Shown: piece after piece, positions 22,819 to 36,300 of the stretch | Layout of the letters: each line of letters opens with the position of its first letter | How positions within the stretch are numbered: the first letter of the stretch is position 1 | From: Romanomermis culicivorax | Lineage: Eukaryota; Nematoda; Enoplea; Mermithida; Mermithidae | Length of the DNA: 64,000 bases | Assembly: GCA_963922205.1 (NCBI GenBank) | Contig: CAWUHX010000069.1 | Coordinates: 806,001 to 870,000, forward strand | Reading direction: 5' to 3' | Translations under genes and position numbers: made by a program | The notes under the pieces: model-generated | What the model was told of the DNA's origin: nothing | Seen by the model: the letters and a program-made list of their open reading frames with translations, nothing else | The model's database searches: none

Positions 22819-23499
22819 ATGACCGGTCAACCGGAGAACCAATGAGAATATCATTTAAAGTGTCAGCCAACGAGTTTTTGAATAAATTTGAGGAATCAAA
22901 GAAACAGTTAAGAACCCCGTCCGTTCCTGTCCTCGAAACGTCAAGGGGTCAGCAAGCAAAAAACGGGCGCAAGCATTATTATCGGAGAAGTTATCAAAAA
23001 GTTTTTCTAGAAAAATGTCCAGGAGTTATCTGACGATTTTTTTCAGGCCGAGCGGCGGTATGCGGAGTCTCAAGTGCCCAGGTTTACCTCTTACCCCCTA
23101 TGTGCATCTATGGTCGTAAATGGGTCCTTGCTTCAGCTTGCTAATTGTATGCCGTTTTCCAGATTCGGGAAATCTATTGAATCTTGAATTATTTTTTTCT
23201 TAATCTCAACTTAGTCACTAGTTAAGAATGCGCGAGATAGCTTAAAAATACTTCTTTGTAATCTGTGCTCCAACTAGAAACTTCAAAAAACTTATCTATT
23301 GTCTGTCAAATATTTATTTACACATTTTATTACAATGAAATTATCCTGTAATTACTGTAGCTGAATGATCGAAAAGTAAATTTTTGGTTTACAATGTCGC
23401 GATTTTTTATAAAATGTCCGTAAAGTTTTTATAAATCATCGGCCAAAATTTTTTCAGGATTCTTTAAAATTTTTCTACGTTACTTGGCTAGCTGGAACC

Positions 23500-23517
23500 T
23501 GTCTTATATTTTTGTAG
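23500..23517 (+). promoter_or_regulatory. Splice acceptor just before the cyclase start codon
   Basis: A TTATATTTTTGTAG tract ends at 23517, 22 bases before the ATG. It could receive a spliced leader (as in nematodes) or end a 5' untranslated intron. No upstream exon can be identified, so the choice stays open. Confidence 0.5.
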
Positions 23518-23539
23518 GCACATTCGAAAATGACATAAT

Positions 23540-24388
23540 ATGTCCGATCGACCAGTCGAAATGAAAATCAGCGCGACCAGCGGCACTAGTTTTGCAGTCG
23601 CAGAAGGCAATGAAGTGTCGACCGTTGACCGCCGCCTCTCCAATCCGACCCGCAAATCCGCATGGTCTCAAATGGAAGAGGATGTAACGCGCAAAAAAAG
23701 CATAATCGCTCAAGATCCATTAAAAGCCGTTCTACAACGTTTGAGCGATACCGCTCTGGAAAGCGGAGCGCTTAAACGTAAAACTCGCCGTTTGAGGCCG
23801 GAATTTTGGGTACGTTCGCTACGTTCGGCTAACTATCAAAAATTCGACAACGCCAAAATGGAAGATTTGTACGGACAATATTTTTTTAATTCGAACAAAG
23901 CCAGTTTCGTTTCGGCGCTTCTGTACGCGGCTATTTTGGATTTGACGATTTTCGTCGTCAATTCTGGATTGATAGCAGGCGGCGATTTGAAAAAATTTTT
24001 AGGCGCCAATTCTATAATTTACGCCGTGTTAGCCGTCTTATTATTCGTCTCTTTTTTATTATTGGCTTTAATTTTTAGTCGTCGAAAAAGTGGCGGCTCG
24101 GCGGCAACTCTCAGCGACGACGGCAAGTCGAACAAATCCCGTTTGTTGTTAATTTTCTGCTGCCTGACGTCGCTGGCCGTTTTAGACGTTTCTAACGTTA
24201 TTTTCGCTGCGCCTTTTACGTCCGCGTCTAATTTATGGGTGGCGTGCCTAATTTTATTCCTCATTTACGCGATGATACCAATTTCGCTGAGTTTGAGCTT
24301 AAGATTCGGACTTTTATGCACAATTTTACACGTTATAGCTTTGGTGTACGTATGGATTTTCGAAAGGACAAATTTGGCGTCGAGTAAG
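23540..24388 (+). CDS. Cyclase exon 1 (N-terminus, most of M1)
   Basis: 283 codons from ATG at 23540, the first in-frame Met after an acceptor-like TTTTTGTAG. It has a basic cytosolic N-terminus of about 135 residues, then a [10 protein letters not shown] motif typical of animal cyclases just before the first membrane helix, and about five hydrophobic helices. It ends AAG|GTAAAT in phase 0. Reading into the intron gives no family match. Confidence 0.9.
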
Positions 24389-27300
24389 GTAAATTTCTCT
24401 ATCAAATTTTCTAATTCGAGGATTTTTGAAAAAGTTGAAATGAAAGTGAAAAATACAAATGTAGAATTTTTTCTACAATATTTCCTAACTTGAAAACACG
24501 TGTCACAATGATTACTCAAACATACATGTAATTGGAGGAGGGAAGTACTATAGGACCCCCTAAGAAATCGTCGGCCATTGGGTGAACTCCAGGATTTTTT
24601 GATCCTATGCCTACTCATATGGTAGTCATAGTCATAGGAAGCTCCGTACTTTTGGTCAGAAAAATACTGAAAAATGTTAATTTTCAATCAAAAACGCCAC
24701 TTTTCTCGACGAGTACATTTTTTACGGTCTTCTAGGCAAAAATTACAATTGGTGATAAAATCAATTTTTTTCCTTCAGAGACCAACCTAAAATTTTGGCT
24801 CCAAAAAGTCGCCCAACCGCCCTGACCTCGAGGCTCCGTTGGAAGTTTTGAGATGGTTAAATTCCAAAACGATGAAAACTGCCGACTGCGCCTACTTGAT
24901 CCTTTTTCCGCATCATTTTTCAAGAAATTTGATCACCTGGAAAATGAAACACTGATGATTTGGTTCATTGCTCAGCAATGTTTTCTCTTAACTGCAATGT
25001 TAATATATGCAGGCCTGTAGGCAGGGAGGTTCGGGGGCCATGACCCCCCCCCCCCGAAATGTTTGAAATGTTAAAAAATGGCAAAGGTAACTTGACTTGA
25101 ACAAGTTGTCAAAAAAAGAAAGCCAAGTCAGAAATGCCAATTTTATGGTAATTTTTGTGAAAAAAATATATAATTTTTTCTAAATGGAAGATCGTTCGAC
25201 AGAAATGAGGGGGTATTAGGCCTTTTTGGTTTTAGAATCACGAGCCAAACGTTTGCGTCTAGTGTTTTTTCGCACAAGCCTCTTGGTACCTGTATATACA
25301 AAGACCGATCAAAAAATCTTTGTAAACCAAGAAAATGTTTTTTTTTCACAAAAAATGTGATTTTTAGCGAACTTTTGCAGAAACATTCTTCCAGATAGCG
25401 CTTGAGTTCATGTCCTTCATACATATCACAAAAGTACACTGTATTGGAAAATGCAGCTTATTTCTTCTGTTGTCTCCTATCTTTCGGCGCGGAAAAATTG
25501 TTAGATTCTGACGTTTTAAAATACTGGAAAAGCATTTTACGGATAACTTGTTGGATAAACATAAGGTTCGAATTTTCCGTTTAAAAATATGTCTTTATAA
25601 TTTTGAAAATTGAACAAAATGTACTCGTACTTTCACAAGTCTGAAATGGGCTTGAAATTTCTGAAAATCACTTCCATGAAACTTATGAATTCAAACATGG
25701 CCGCATGTTATCTATATCATTTAACAAATTAAAAATTATGTTCATACATTCATGAGTTTGAAAAATTCAAACTAAACTTGTAATTTATGAAAATCACCCC
25801 GTATATGATTATCAATTCAAACCTGGCTCCATATTTAAAATTATAGTTACAAAAAATGAAAAAATTGAGATTTTGATTTCTAAAATGCACCAAAATTCAT
25901 CTTCATGTCGAACACTCCACATTTTTTTCCATTTTCGAAATGTTTTTTCCCCAATAAGTTTAATTTGTAAAAAACGGAATATAGGCCAATCCGTAGAATT
26001 ATAAAATGAAATCTGTCGCGTAGCGCCAGAAAATTTTTGGTTTTTCTGATTTTAGAGCCTACAGAACACTTACTTCAAATCTAAAATTGACTGGAAATAA
26101 CAATAATTCATCAATGTAAATCAAATTCTAAAGAGCCAAAATGTCAAATTGACCTAAAATTTTAAGAGCCATTTTCAAATTTTTAGGGGCTCAAAAATGA
26201 CTAAAAAAGCGACTGGCCGCTGCTCGTTAAATTACTGGGTATTCAATTTTGGAGAAAAATGACTTTTATAGTGGATATTTGGGTCCCTAAATACTTTACT
26301 TCGAACTTTACCTCTATCAGAAAATTTTACCTTGTGGACTTCTAACTTCATACATCTTTTTTGGCTATGCCCTGAAATCGAGTAGTTCCATTGAAAACAG
26401 CGATGTCAAGAAATTTAGACCCTCCGCTCCGTGATCCACCATTTTTTTGATACTGAGAAAATGATATAATGCACTGAGTCGGCTACACAAATTTAGTAGC
26501 CATTAAAGATCGTTCAATTTTGATTAAGGGGAATTTGAAGCAATAAAAAATTATGTTATCAACGATGAATTTATAGCACTCAAAAATTGTTATCAACGAG
26601 GGAATTAGAAGCACTAAAAAATTATGCTATTAGCAAAAAATAATAAAAACTTGCAATTTGTGGCGCTAAAAAAACATGTGATTTAGAAAAAAACAAAAAA
26701 GTTCAATTTTTCTGCTTTTTAGATTACAATTATTATTTTTTAACTATTTTTAATCAGAAAATTCCAAATTTTTTCTTTCGATAAGGACCACCGAACCGAT
26801 AAGCTCAACGTGTATGCAGATGTAAAAGGTTATCATTCTTGGTCATCATTCAATGTCTTACCCCCGACAACTAGTCGTAAGTTAATGTGCAACTAAAAAA
26901 ATACGTATTCGTTGTTTTTCTTCCCTTTTTTTCTTCGTTTTCTAAATGAAGACAGTTGTTCCCTTATTTCTCCGATGGTTCATAGTTCATTAGTCTAATG
27001 GAAAGCCGAAAATGTAAAAATCGAGGAATTTTGTCTTTGGCTTTTTCATTTTGTTTTTTGGTGCACTTTTCTGTCGCTGATTGACTCCCTTTCTCCGTCC
27101 ATAAGTCACGTTTGTTTTGGTAAATATTGGACGCAGAATATAGTTTAGAGAAGAAGCAACAATTTTCTTTTTTCTCGAAAAATAAACGGATTATGACATA
27201 GGGAAATGTAGAAAAAATTCAAAGATGCGCTTTGGGAAAGGTCAATATTTGCTGATGTGTCAGAAGATGTAGAAAAAAACAAATCTGCTGCTTTATATCC

Positions 27301-30300
27301 AGAATTGAGAAACACTAATGGAAATGTAGAATGATCAAAAGTTAGACTCGAAAAATCCACTTCTTCTAGGATATTGTGCCGTGATGGAGCCTAGACCGTC
27401 TTTGAAATAGTATATACGTGAAAATTGACAATTACACCAAAGTCTCAATTATAGGTTGACTCCCTACCGCATTGTCATGCTGGAATTTCTTGAAAATTTT
27501 ATCGCAAATTGAAGGAATCAAGCTTGTTAATTGCAACATTCGATTAATTAATTCTTGTGAAACATCAGAACCGTGAAAATTGGAAACACAGTAATAGAAT
27601 GAAAAATAGTTAAACTCATACCTGTAAGAGGTCCAACCAGTTGGGGGAAGGCTAAACCCAAAATTTTGGGGTGGGGTCCCAACATTTTCAAAATTTTTGG
27701 GATGGGGTCGAAAAAATCCCAAAAAAGTAGAAAAAATTTCGAAAATTTTCCCAAAAAAGGCCAAAAAAGCAACTTTTTTCCTAATTTTTTCGAGTTTGGG
27801 GGGGGGGGGGTTGGGTATAGGGCTGAGCAAGTTGGGGGTGTGGGTCCCGACATTTGGATACAGGGTTCGACCAGTTGGGAGTGGGGGTTTCCCCCCACCC
27901 CCAACTTGGTCGAACTGTATCACGTCAGCTAGACGAGCTTAAATGGTCGGGTGTAGATAGCCTATACAGTCCGATTTCTCACCCTGAAGTATCATGTTCA
28001 TGTTCAAAGTATAACAGGAGCTTAGAGCTACATCATCCAATGATTCCTGATGCTAATTTATATTTCATTTTTCTAAAATTGAATTATCAGCAGTGTTCGG
28101 CCACTTTAATGTTAGTGTACAGTGAAAATGCTTAACAACAATGAAACCGGAGCGGACTTAACAGCAAAGGTCTGGTTTCTAAGCTGTTTAGCCGCTACGT
28201 CTAATAATGATGTGTAAAGTTATGATTCCACGAAAATTTTTAGTTTTCTAAAATTTGCAATATTGCTTTAATTGAATTGTAAAACGACTCGGAAATAATT
28301 TTAGAACGAATTGTTATCAGATTATCGAAGATTATTGATCATCTTCCCTTCTACACTGGACTCTCTTTCAATTTTTTTTTGAATTGGATTGTTTGGTTTT
28401 TCTGTTATCTGCCAAAAATATCCATAAGAATTTCAAAATTAGGAAGTCTTGTCTTAACCAACCAGTTTGAGATTTAGCCTGGTATGACCCTAGAGATCTC
28501 AGATTTTGTGTGGTTACTGTAAGGTGAACCACCATGCACAATTTTACTTTTTTCCGTGAAATTCGCCCAGATTTTTATGTAATCATTTTTTTTTGTTTAG
28601 CACATGGTTTCGACGATATTAATCTTATTGGGTGTAAATATCATCGGGATATTCATTTGTTACCCGATCGAAGTCGTTCAAAGAGAAGCTTTCCGGGAAA
28701 CGAGGGGTTGCATCGAAGCACGTTTGAAAACCCAAAAAGAGAATGAGAGACAGGTAAGCAAGAAAACATAGAATAACTAGTAAAATTTTAAACGTATGCA
28801 TTGTGAATGTACAGGCGGCTGAGTTGGCTGGGATTACTGTATATTTCTGTCCGCTTCTTTTTTTCAAATCAATATAAAAGATTAGACGGATGTCATTACA
28901 CTATCATCCTGAATTTCAGCCTCTACTCTGAATGATTTATTTAAATGATTTGAGTTAATTATCGCAGGAAAAATATTGATGGAATACTCAAAAATCTACC
29001 TTTCTTGTTTTATAATCTATTCGACATTGCTGTGTTCTGAAATTGGAATTTTCACTTACAGAATTGTCTCCTAGTTTTGGAAATATTTCCAAATGGCTTC
29101 AAACCTACGATAAAGTAAATCTTGAAATTTTTAGGAACGACTTCTTTTATCCGTTTTGCCCAGGCACATCGCCCTCGAAATGAAAGAGGACATTGCCGGA
29201 ATGCCTAAAGAAACGATGTTCCATAAAATTTATATACAGAAGCACAATAATATCAGGTAAGTTATAAACTTCAGTGGTTTATTGAACGTTTATTAATTGG
29301 AACATTGGACGTGAGAACGACAGCGGTTAGTTCTTTTTGTTGACCAGATAGATTTTCGACTATTGCTTCTCTAAAATTTGGTATCAAGAGAGAAAGAAGA
29401 AGTTTTGTTGCAATTGTTTAGAAATGTTGTTTTACGTTCAATTTTTCAACCAAGTTAATCAATTTGAGTTTGGTATGGACTCATTGTTCCAGAAAAACTT
29501 TTGAGCCTGCTTTTGCGATTTTTCACCCCAATAATTTTTTTTTCGTGATAAAGCTGTTTTGAAATCATCTCTGTACTCACTAAACAAGCTAAATATACAG
29601 GAAGATCCAAAAATGGCTTGCTCTATTCCTTCTGTATCGTTAACAACCGGACTGGCAATTCCGGTGTTATTCTCCGCGTTGTTCACCCATAACCGTATTT
29701 AATTCTAACATATTAACTTATTATTAGTCATTTGAGCTATACTGATTTACAGTAAACTAATTTCAGATTATCATCCAAAAAATACGCGTCCCAATAAATG
29801 TTATAAGCATCTTAGGGAACGAAAGCATCACTGCCAATTAAAATTTAGCGAGCAAGAAAATTAGCCTCTCTTATCTTGATTGCAGCTATTTATGTTGATT
29901 ATCAGCTTCAAAATTACCCGTTTTCTTCATGATTTTTCTGTTTTTCGAAATACTATTTTTTTGCTTTTGTTAGGCTCAAGAAGTTTGGTGGAATCTCAAT
30001 GTTATCACATAGAAATAGGTCATTTTACTAGTAGATAACCATCTCATCTAGGTTTTCCCTCAAATCAAGATCTCCTGAAGAATCCAGAAAATGACACATG
30101 AAAAAGCACATGCTATTGGACAAGCGCTATGTATATTAAGTTTCAAATTAGCGTATCACGTGTCAAAGTTTTAGAACATTAAACCGCTAAATTTCGGCAT
30201 CAAAACGAACTAATATTTCTTAGTTAATTAATCACATGTAGATCTCTGGGTTATCTTACTGGGGCCTACATTTTTTATGATATTAACTCATTCCCAAAAC

Positions 30301-33300
30301 ATAAATGAAACAAATATTTCTTTTGGTAGTCGCGGAAAACTTTATTACATTCTAATCTAGTAGATTTCACTGATTTAAATTTTAATCACTCTCCTACATG
30401 CTCAATTGCGGATTTTTTCAGCACTCCAGTGAGTGATATTGCGTTAAAAAAAATTTTGGAATGCTAGTATCATCTTCTGTTAGACACCGGTTGATGTAGT
30501 AGTGAAAGTGCCATACGAATCCCCTCCGGAAATTGTCCATAATGTTGTGACCCCCAAGATTTGCCAACCATATAATTATCGTATGTATTTGGGAAGGGAA
30601 CGGAATCTTTTGTAAGGGTAAAAAGCTGGAAAATGTCAGCTTTTTGATAGAAAATTGTGATTTCATGAAAGAAAATGGTTAAATATGTCAATTTTTCGCC
30701 GCTATTTCATTAGAAAATTTATTTGTAAAAATTGTTTCTTCTTTTGGCGCAAGATTAACTTTTCTCTGTTAACCGTTTTTACTCTGAATTTTGGGTCACG
30801 TATGACCTCTCTCCTTCCATTGAAAACTCTGATATCCAGTATTCTGAGGTGTGTTTCATTTAGGCTTCAGGGCCTGTTTGCCATAAACAGGATGATCCCG
30901 AGCTCGAGATAATAGCGATCGATTTTCGCACCCAATAAAAAAGCTCGATTATGTGGAGCTCGCGTTTGTCTTGTTTGTTGTTACAGGCCTCTGGACTTTT
31001 CGATCAGTCTCTAGAGTTCCAACTCAAATGAAACTCTGACATGTGACATTGAGGTAATTTTGACATTTGGTGCGGAATTTTGGAATCTTATTAAAAAATT
31101 GTATTCCCTGTTTATTTTTGCACAGAACGTGATTTTCTTTTTAAATTACTGTGAAACCCGCGTTATAACTGTTTTGCTTAACATATTTCAAGTGCTGAAA
31201 CGATCTGGAATTTTTATAGTTTGTTCTTCTTAGGATAATAACAGTATTTTGTATTTTAACAATTTTCTGTTAAACCGTATGTCAAATAATACTGAAAATT
31301 AGTGAGCGTACTCATCCATATAACCTTTAACAATTTTCTGAGAAAAGAAATCTATCGTAAAGTTTTCAGTAGAGGATTTCGACGGCAGTGCCAATTTTTA
31401 CCATTTTCGAATTAGCATTTCATTAGGAACGGACTATAGTTATTTAATTGAAATCTGCAGCCACTCTTGCGATCACTCGAAAATTTAACCCCGAATTTTA
31501 TATATTTCAAGCTGTTACTAAATATACCATATTTTTGGGAATGTATTCAATTATCATTGATGTTCTTCTAATTTCTTTTGTAGCATACTTTTCGCCGATA
31601 TATGCGGCTTTACAGTTTTGGCCTCTCAATGCACTGCTCAGGAATTAGTTAGTATGCTCAACGAATTATTCGCTAGATTCGACCATTTGGCAACGACTAA
31701 TCATTGTATGCGAATCAAAATTTTAGGCGATTGTTATTACTGCGTCTCCGGCCTTTTTGAAGTCAGGACCGATCACGCTCATTGTTGCGTCGAAATGGGT
31801 CTCGATATGATTGATGCTATAGCGTAAGAATTTGTTTCTTTTCTAGAAGCTCTATTGATTTCTTCGTTTAAAGCATAGTACATATAATTGGGGAATGTCA
31901 TAGGAACTCCCCTCAATTAAATATAATCGAGATAAAGGATTCAAAGTAATCGCAATCAATTATTTCTCAGGATTCTAAGATATATTTCTTCTCGCTATGC
32001 ATCCATGCAACATTTAATTTTAACTCTTACCAATTTGTTATTAAAACTATTCATATAAATTCATTGAGTTCCGAATCGTTAGCTTTGACATTTATTTTGC
32101 ATAGTTTTGCGAAAGCCAACAATGATGGTAGTTGAATTCCCGCTTGAAATTTTTCAAGTTTTCTGTAAATACCTGAAAATTTCAAGTTTTCAAAAATTTT
32201 AATTCGTCATTTTCGAACATTTTTTTTCTGGAAATTTTCAAAAAATTTTGAAATGATTTCGGAAAATAATTTTTTCTATTCTTTTTGTACTTCAATTTCA
32301 TTAAAGTTTTTAGAATTGTTCTTTTATTGAAATCGCAACAGTTTCGAACTTTTAATAATTTTCAATTCATTTTAATTTCTGGGCTTGTTATGTTGAATGA
32401 AACTAATGTTCAAAAATTCCTATGTTTTATTCGGATTCTAAATTTCCGAATTTTTCTCATTTTTTCTCATGAGTTTTTTGTAATTTCGATTTGATTTGAT
32501 TTTCAAATTACTTTATAGCAAGACAAATTTTCCACCTTGGCGTAAGGGTTCCATGAGGTCAAATTTTTTGTAAGGGGTTAAGTTTAAAGTTTGTGGGTGG
32601 GGTGAACCTAAAGATCCACTGAAAAAGCTATTTTTCTCCAGAATCCAATTCTAGGTAGTATGACAGCCCTTCATACTCCTCCCTATTTGGTATGCATGAC
32701 ATGTTTACGATCGTGCTGAAATTGAATTTTAAATTTCTATGTTAATAAACTGGGGCTCTATTGTGGAATTATTATGTCAAATGTTTGAAATGTTAAACAT
32801 TCTAATGTTTTCGTTTTTTCGAGGTTTGAGATAACTCAATTTCAAAATTCTTCAGTTGTGCTATAGATGAGCCTTAAGCAACGGAGCTCGGTTTTTAGGA
32901 AGGACGATTTTTTCGTTCCTATCTTCATAGTACCATAATTGTATCGTTCGATTTTTCAGTTTAGTCAGAGAAATGACCGGCGTCAACGTCAACATGCGCG
33001 TTGGAATACACTCAGGTCGCGCTCATTGTGGCGTTTTAGGACTCAAAAAGTGGCAGTTCGACGTCTGGTCGAACGACGTGACCTTAGCTTCTCAAATGGA
33101 AGCTAGCGGACTGCCTGGGTAAAATTTAGTCCGACTTTTTAAGATTTTTGTATCCGAAAAACAAATTCGCTCATTTTTAGCCGCGTTCATATAACGAGCG
33201 AAACATTCAATCATTTGTGCAACGAATATCAAGTTGAACCGGGGTTGGGAGCCGAAAAAAATAAGGCGATAAAAGATGCGAATTTAGAAACATATTTGAT

Positions 33301-36300
33301 CGTTCCGGATCCGGACAGGGTTAGGAATTTAGATCATGTGACTCACGGTAAAAATTTGGAAGCCAGTGTCCTTTCTGCGTAAAACTTTTTCTATTGCCAA
33401 CAATATTTCTTTTGTCCCAAATATTAACATAAAAATCATATGCACATTAAGCATATACTTTTTCGTGATAAAATTGACTTTGCTGTATACAAGCCCGCCG
33501 CCCATTTCTTTTGCCGATGCAAGTGCATCTGTGCCTGCGACAGTGCGTTTGGCATACTATGTACACCGGTACATAGTATGCCAAATGTACGATGAGTTTG
33601 AAAAAATGTTTTCAGACAATTGTTTTCTCCCTTTGATGCTGAAACACTTCGTTCAAATCAACCTTGGTAAAAACTAACAATTATTTACATGAAAAAACTT
33701 CGGCTGTTCGGTTGCCATTTTGATAAGCAAGTTGAGCAAATCTATTATCTACTTAAGGTATCACATATTTCCAAAGAGGAAGCAAAGCGACGTAGCAAAG
33801 ACATTTCCAAGGAGTTGCGTCTAATTGGGCATACTGTAGCCAGGTTAGTAATAAATCACGCTTTTGACCTGTTATGTTGCGGTTATGACAAAAAAGAGAC
33901 TATATAATTAATATTTTGAAGAGGAAATTCAGGCGGGGCTGACTAGTAGTTGTTGATTTTCATCGCTTGAATTATGAACATATGTTTTTAGGCACGGGGA
34001 TGATTCAGCCGACACTGAAAAATTGGTCAGTCAAGAAGTGGACGATAAATTGAGCCAAGGAATATTGGCGATGAGTATCGATCGCCTTAAGAAAGAATTT
34101 TGCAAACCGATCGTTCTAACATTTCGGAATTCTAAAATCGAGGAAAAAGTTAACTGAAAATAATCTTGGTATGCTATTGATTAATTGGCCATGTTTTTTC
34201 CCTGCAGTATTCTAAAGCGCGCGATTTTACGTTTTCGTCGCAAATTGTTTGCTGCCTAATTGTGTTGTTCATCATTTGCCTTGTTCAAATACTGGTCGTT
34301 CCAAAGTGAGATATGTTTTACTATTTGGAATTTTCTATTGTTTCATTCAAAACGCAAGGAATTCTTCAGTTGACCTGGCAGGTGCCTTTTATTGGGAATG
34401 TAAAAATTTAGTTGACTGGCTCGAAATTTTTAATCAGATAATTTGATTTGCTATTCCACAGTTGAAAATGTGTTTGATGAAATGGAACTTTGAAGGTTTT
34501 GAATAATAAAAAAACATCGGAATATTGGAAAAGGAAATTAGGAAAAATGACATGGCATGAAGCTCCTTATCCGTATCTGATAACCCGGATGTCCGACCGG
34601 CTTTTCTGTATCCATATCCGATGACGTTCAAATTTTCAGAACCATGTGAGATATTACTGAAGCTTGAGATACGGTAGCAAAAAACTTCAATCACTCCAGT
34701 TTTTATCATTCTCACAAAAATTTCAGACTTACAGTAGTCGAGTCATATACTTAATATGTCGGTTTGGGATCGTTCAACAGTCATTTTTCTGCAGAAATAA
34801 CATTACATATTTTAAAAATTTATATTCATTGATTAGAATTATTGGATTTTTGTTTTTGAATGAAACAACTGACCAAGTATGTTTGCATTTTGAGCTCTTG
34901 CTTCATTTTCATTTTTGGATTGTCTTAAGTATAACATTTTATGTTAAATTTCATATTTGTTCCACTTCTTTTACAATAGATCCTCACTCAGGCAGAAGAT
35001 ACTGGTTGAATAAGTGAATGAATATCGACAATAATTTATTGAAATGGAGACAAATTAGAATTTGGTACAATTGAACTTCAAGTCATACATATATTTGGAG
35101 GCAGTGCCTCAAGAACCCCTGCCCATAAATCGTCGTTCATATGGTGACCGTGCCCTCAAAGTATTCTAGTCTTACAGCTGAAATGGCTTGCCATTGAAAC
35201 CCTTATACTTTTGGTCGAGTAAAACTGAAAAAAATCAATTTTGGGCGAGAAAATGTTCATTTTCGAATGGAAATGATCAGAAACACTAATTTTCAGCTTT
35301 TCGCGCGATAAAAATATCGTAATGGTTTTTAAACAAATATCACTTTTTTTTAAACGTTTTCGGGTTTTATAGGCAAAAAAATTTTATCTTTAATTACCCC
35401 CTTAAAATTCTGGGCAATAGCTGACTCTACCCACAAAAAGGTCGTCTCACCCCCCACAATGATTATTTAAAGTAGTTCGCTTGACTGTAGGCGCATATGC
35501 AGACTCTGAATCCGGACGGATCTGCTATTCGAGGTCCGGATCCGATTCCGGACTAGCAATTTTTTTGAATTGTAACCTGGACCTGATATAACTAGTCAAA
35601 ACGAGTTGATCCATGCCATCTCTACAAAATGATATGAAACCTCTTTGTGTAACACCTTGCAAGACATTAGTCCTTATAATTCGGCTTTTATTTGCATTTC
35701 AGGCCAACTAGTTTTTTAATCGTTTCCCTGCTTTCATCTTTGTATATTGTTGGATTTCTAACATTAGTATCGTTGACCGATTCTTCAAACGTAAGAAATA
35801 CTTCTGCTTAGATATTACTGGTTAATTCTAAATTTTTATTCAACTTTCAGTCTTTTTGTAATTCATGGAAGGATATCGGATTATTCATAAAACGAAGGCG
35901 TTCCTTGCGTAATTTAGTCCTTTTTTTGATTACCTCTTGTTTGTACGCGCCAGTTCTAGCTCAAATGGTATAGAATTGTACATTCATGCTACAAAAATCT
36001 ATATTAAAATTTCGTTTTCAAGTTTTCAACGAAAGCGCCCGTTCCTGCAAATTGTACGGTGAAAGCCGGAAATCTTTCCGTCGAATTTAGTCCCTCCGAC
36101 CACGTTTTGAGTTACTCAATGGATTGGCCTTTATATCTCGAGGTAATTTTCTTTATCGACAGGTAATTTGTTTTTAGGAAGAATGTATAGAGGCTAATCA
36201 TTACATTTGGAATACGGAACAAAAGTTCCGAATGGAACGAGTACTACCTGCAGTGTCACTTTGCTCACAACTTTCAACTGTCTCCATAAACTCACAAGTG

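Noticed and set aside
33689..33907. Resemblance of the [20 protein letters not shown] segment to the N-terminal helix of a G-protein alpha subunit
   Set aside because: The segment splices in phase to the neighbouring cyclase exon and fits the charged C1b linker, so a second gene fragment is not needed.
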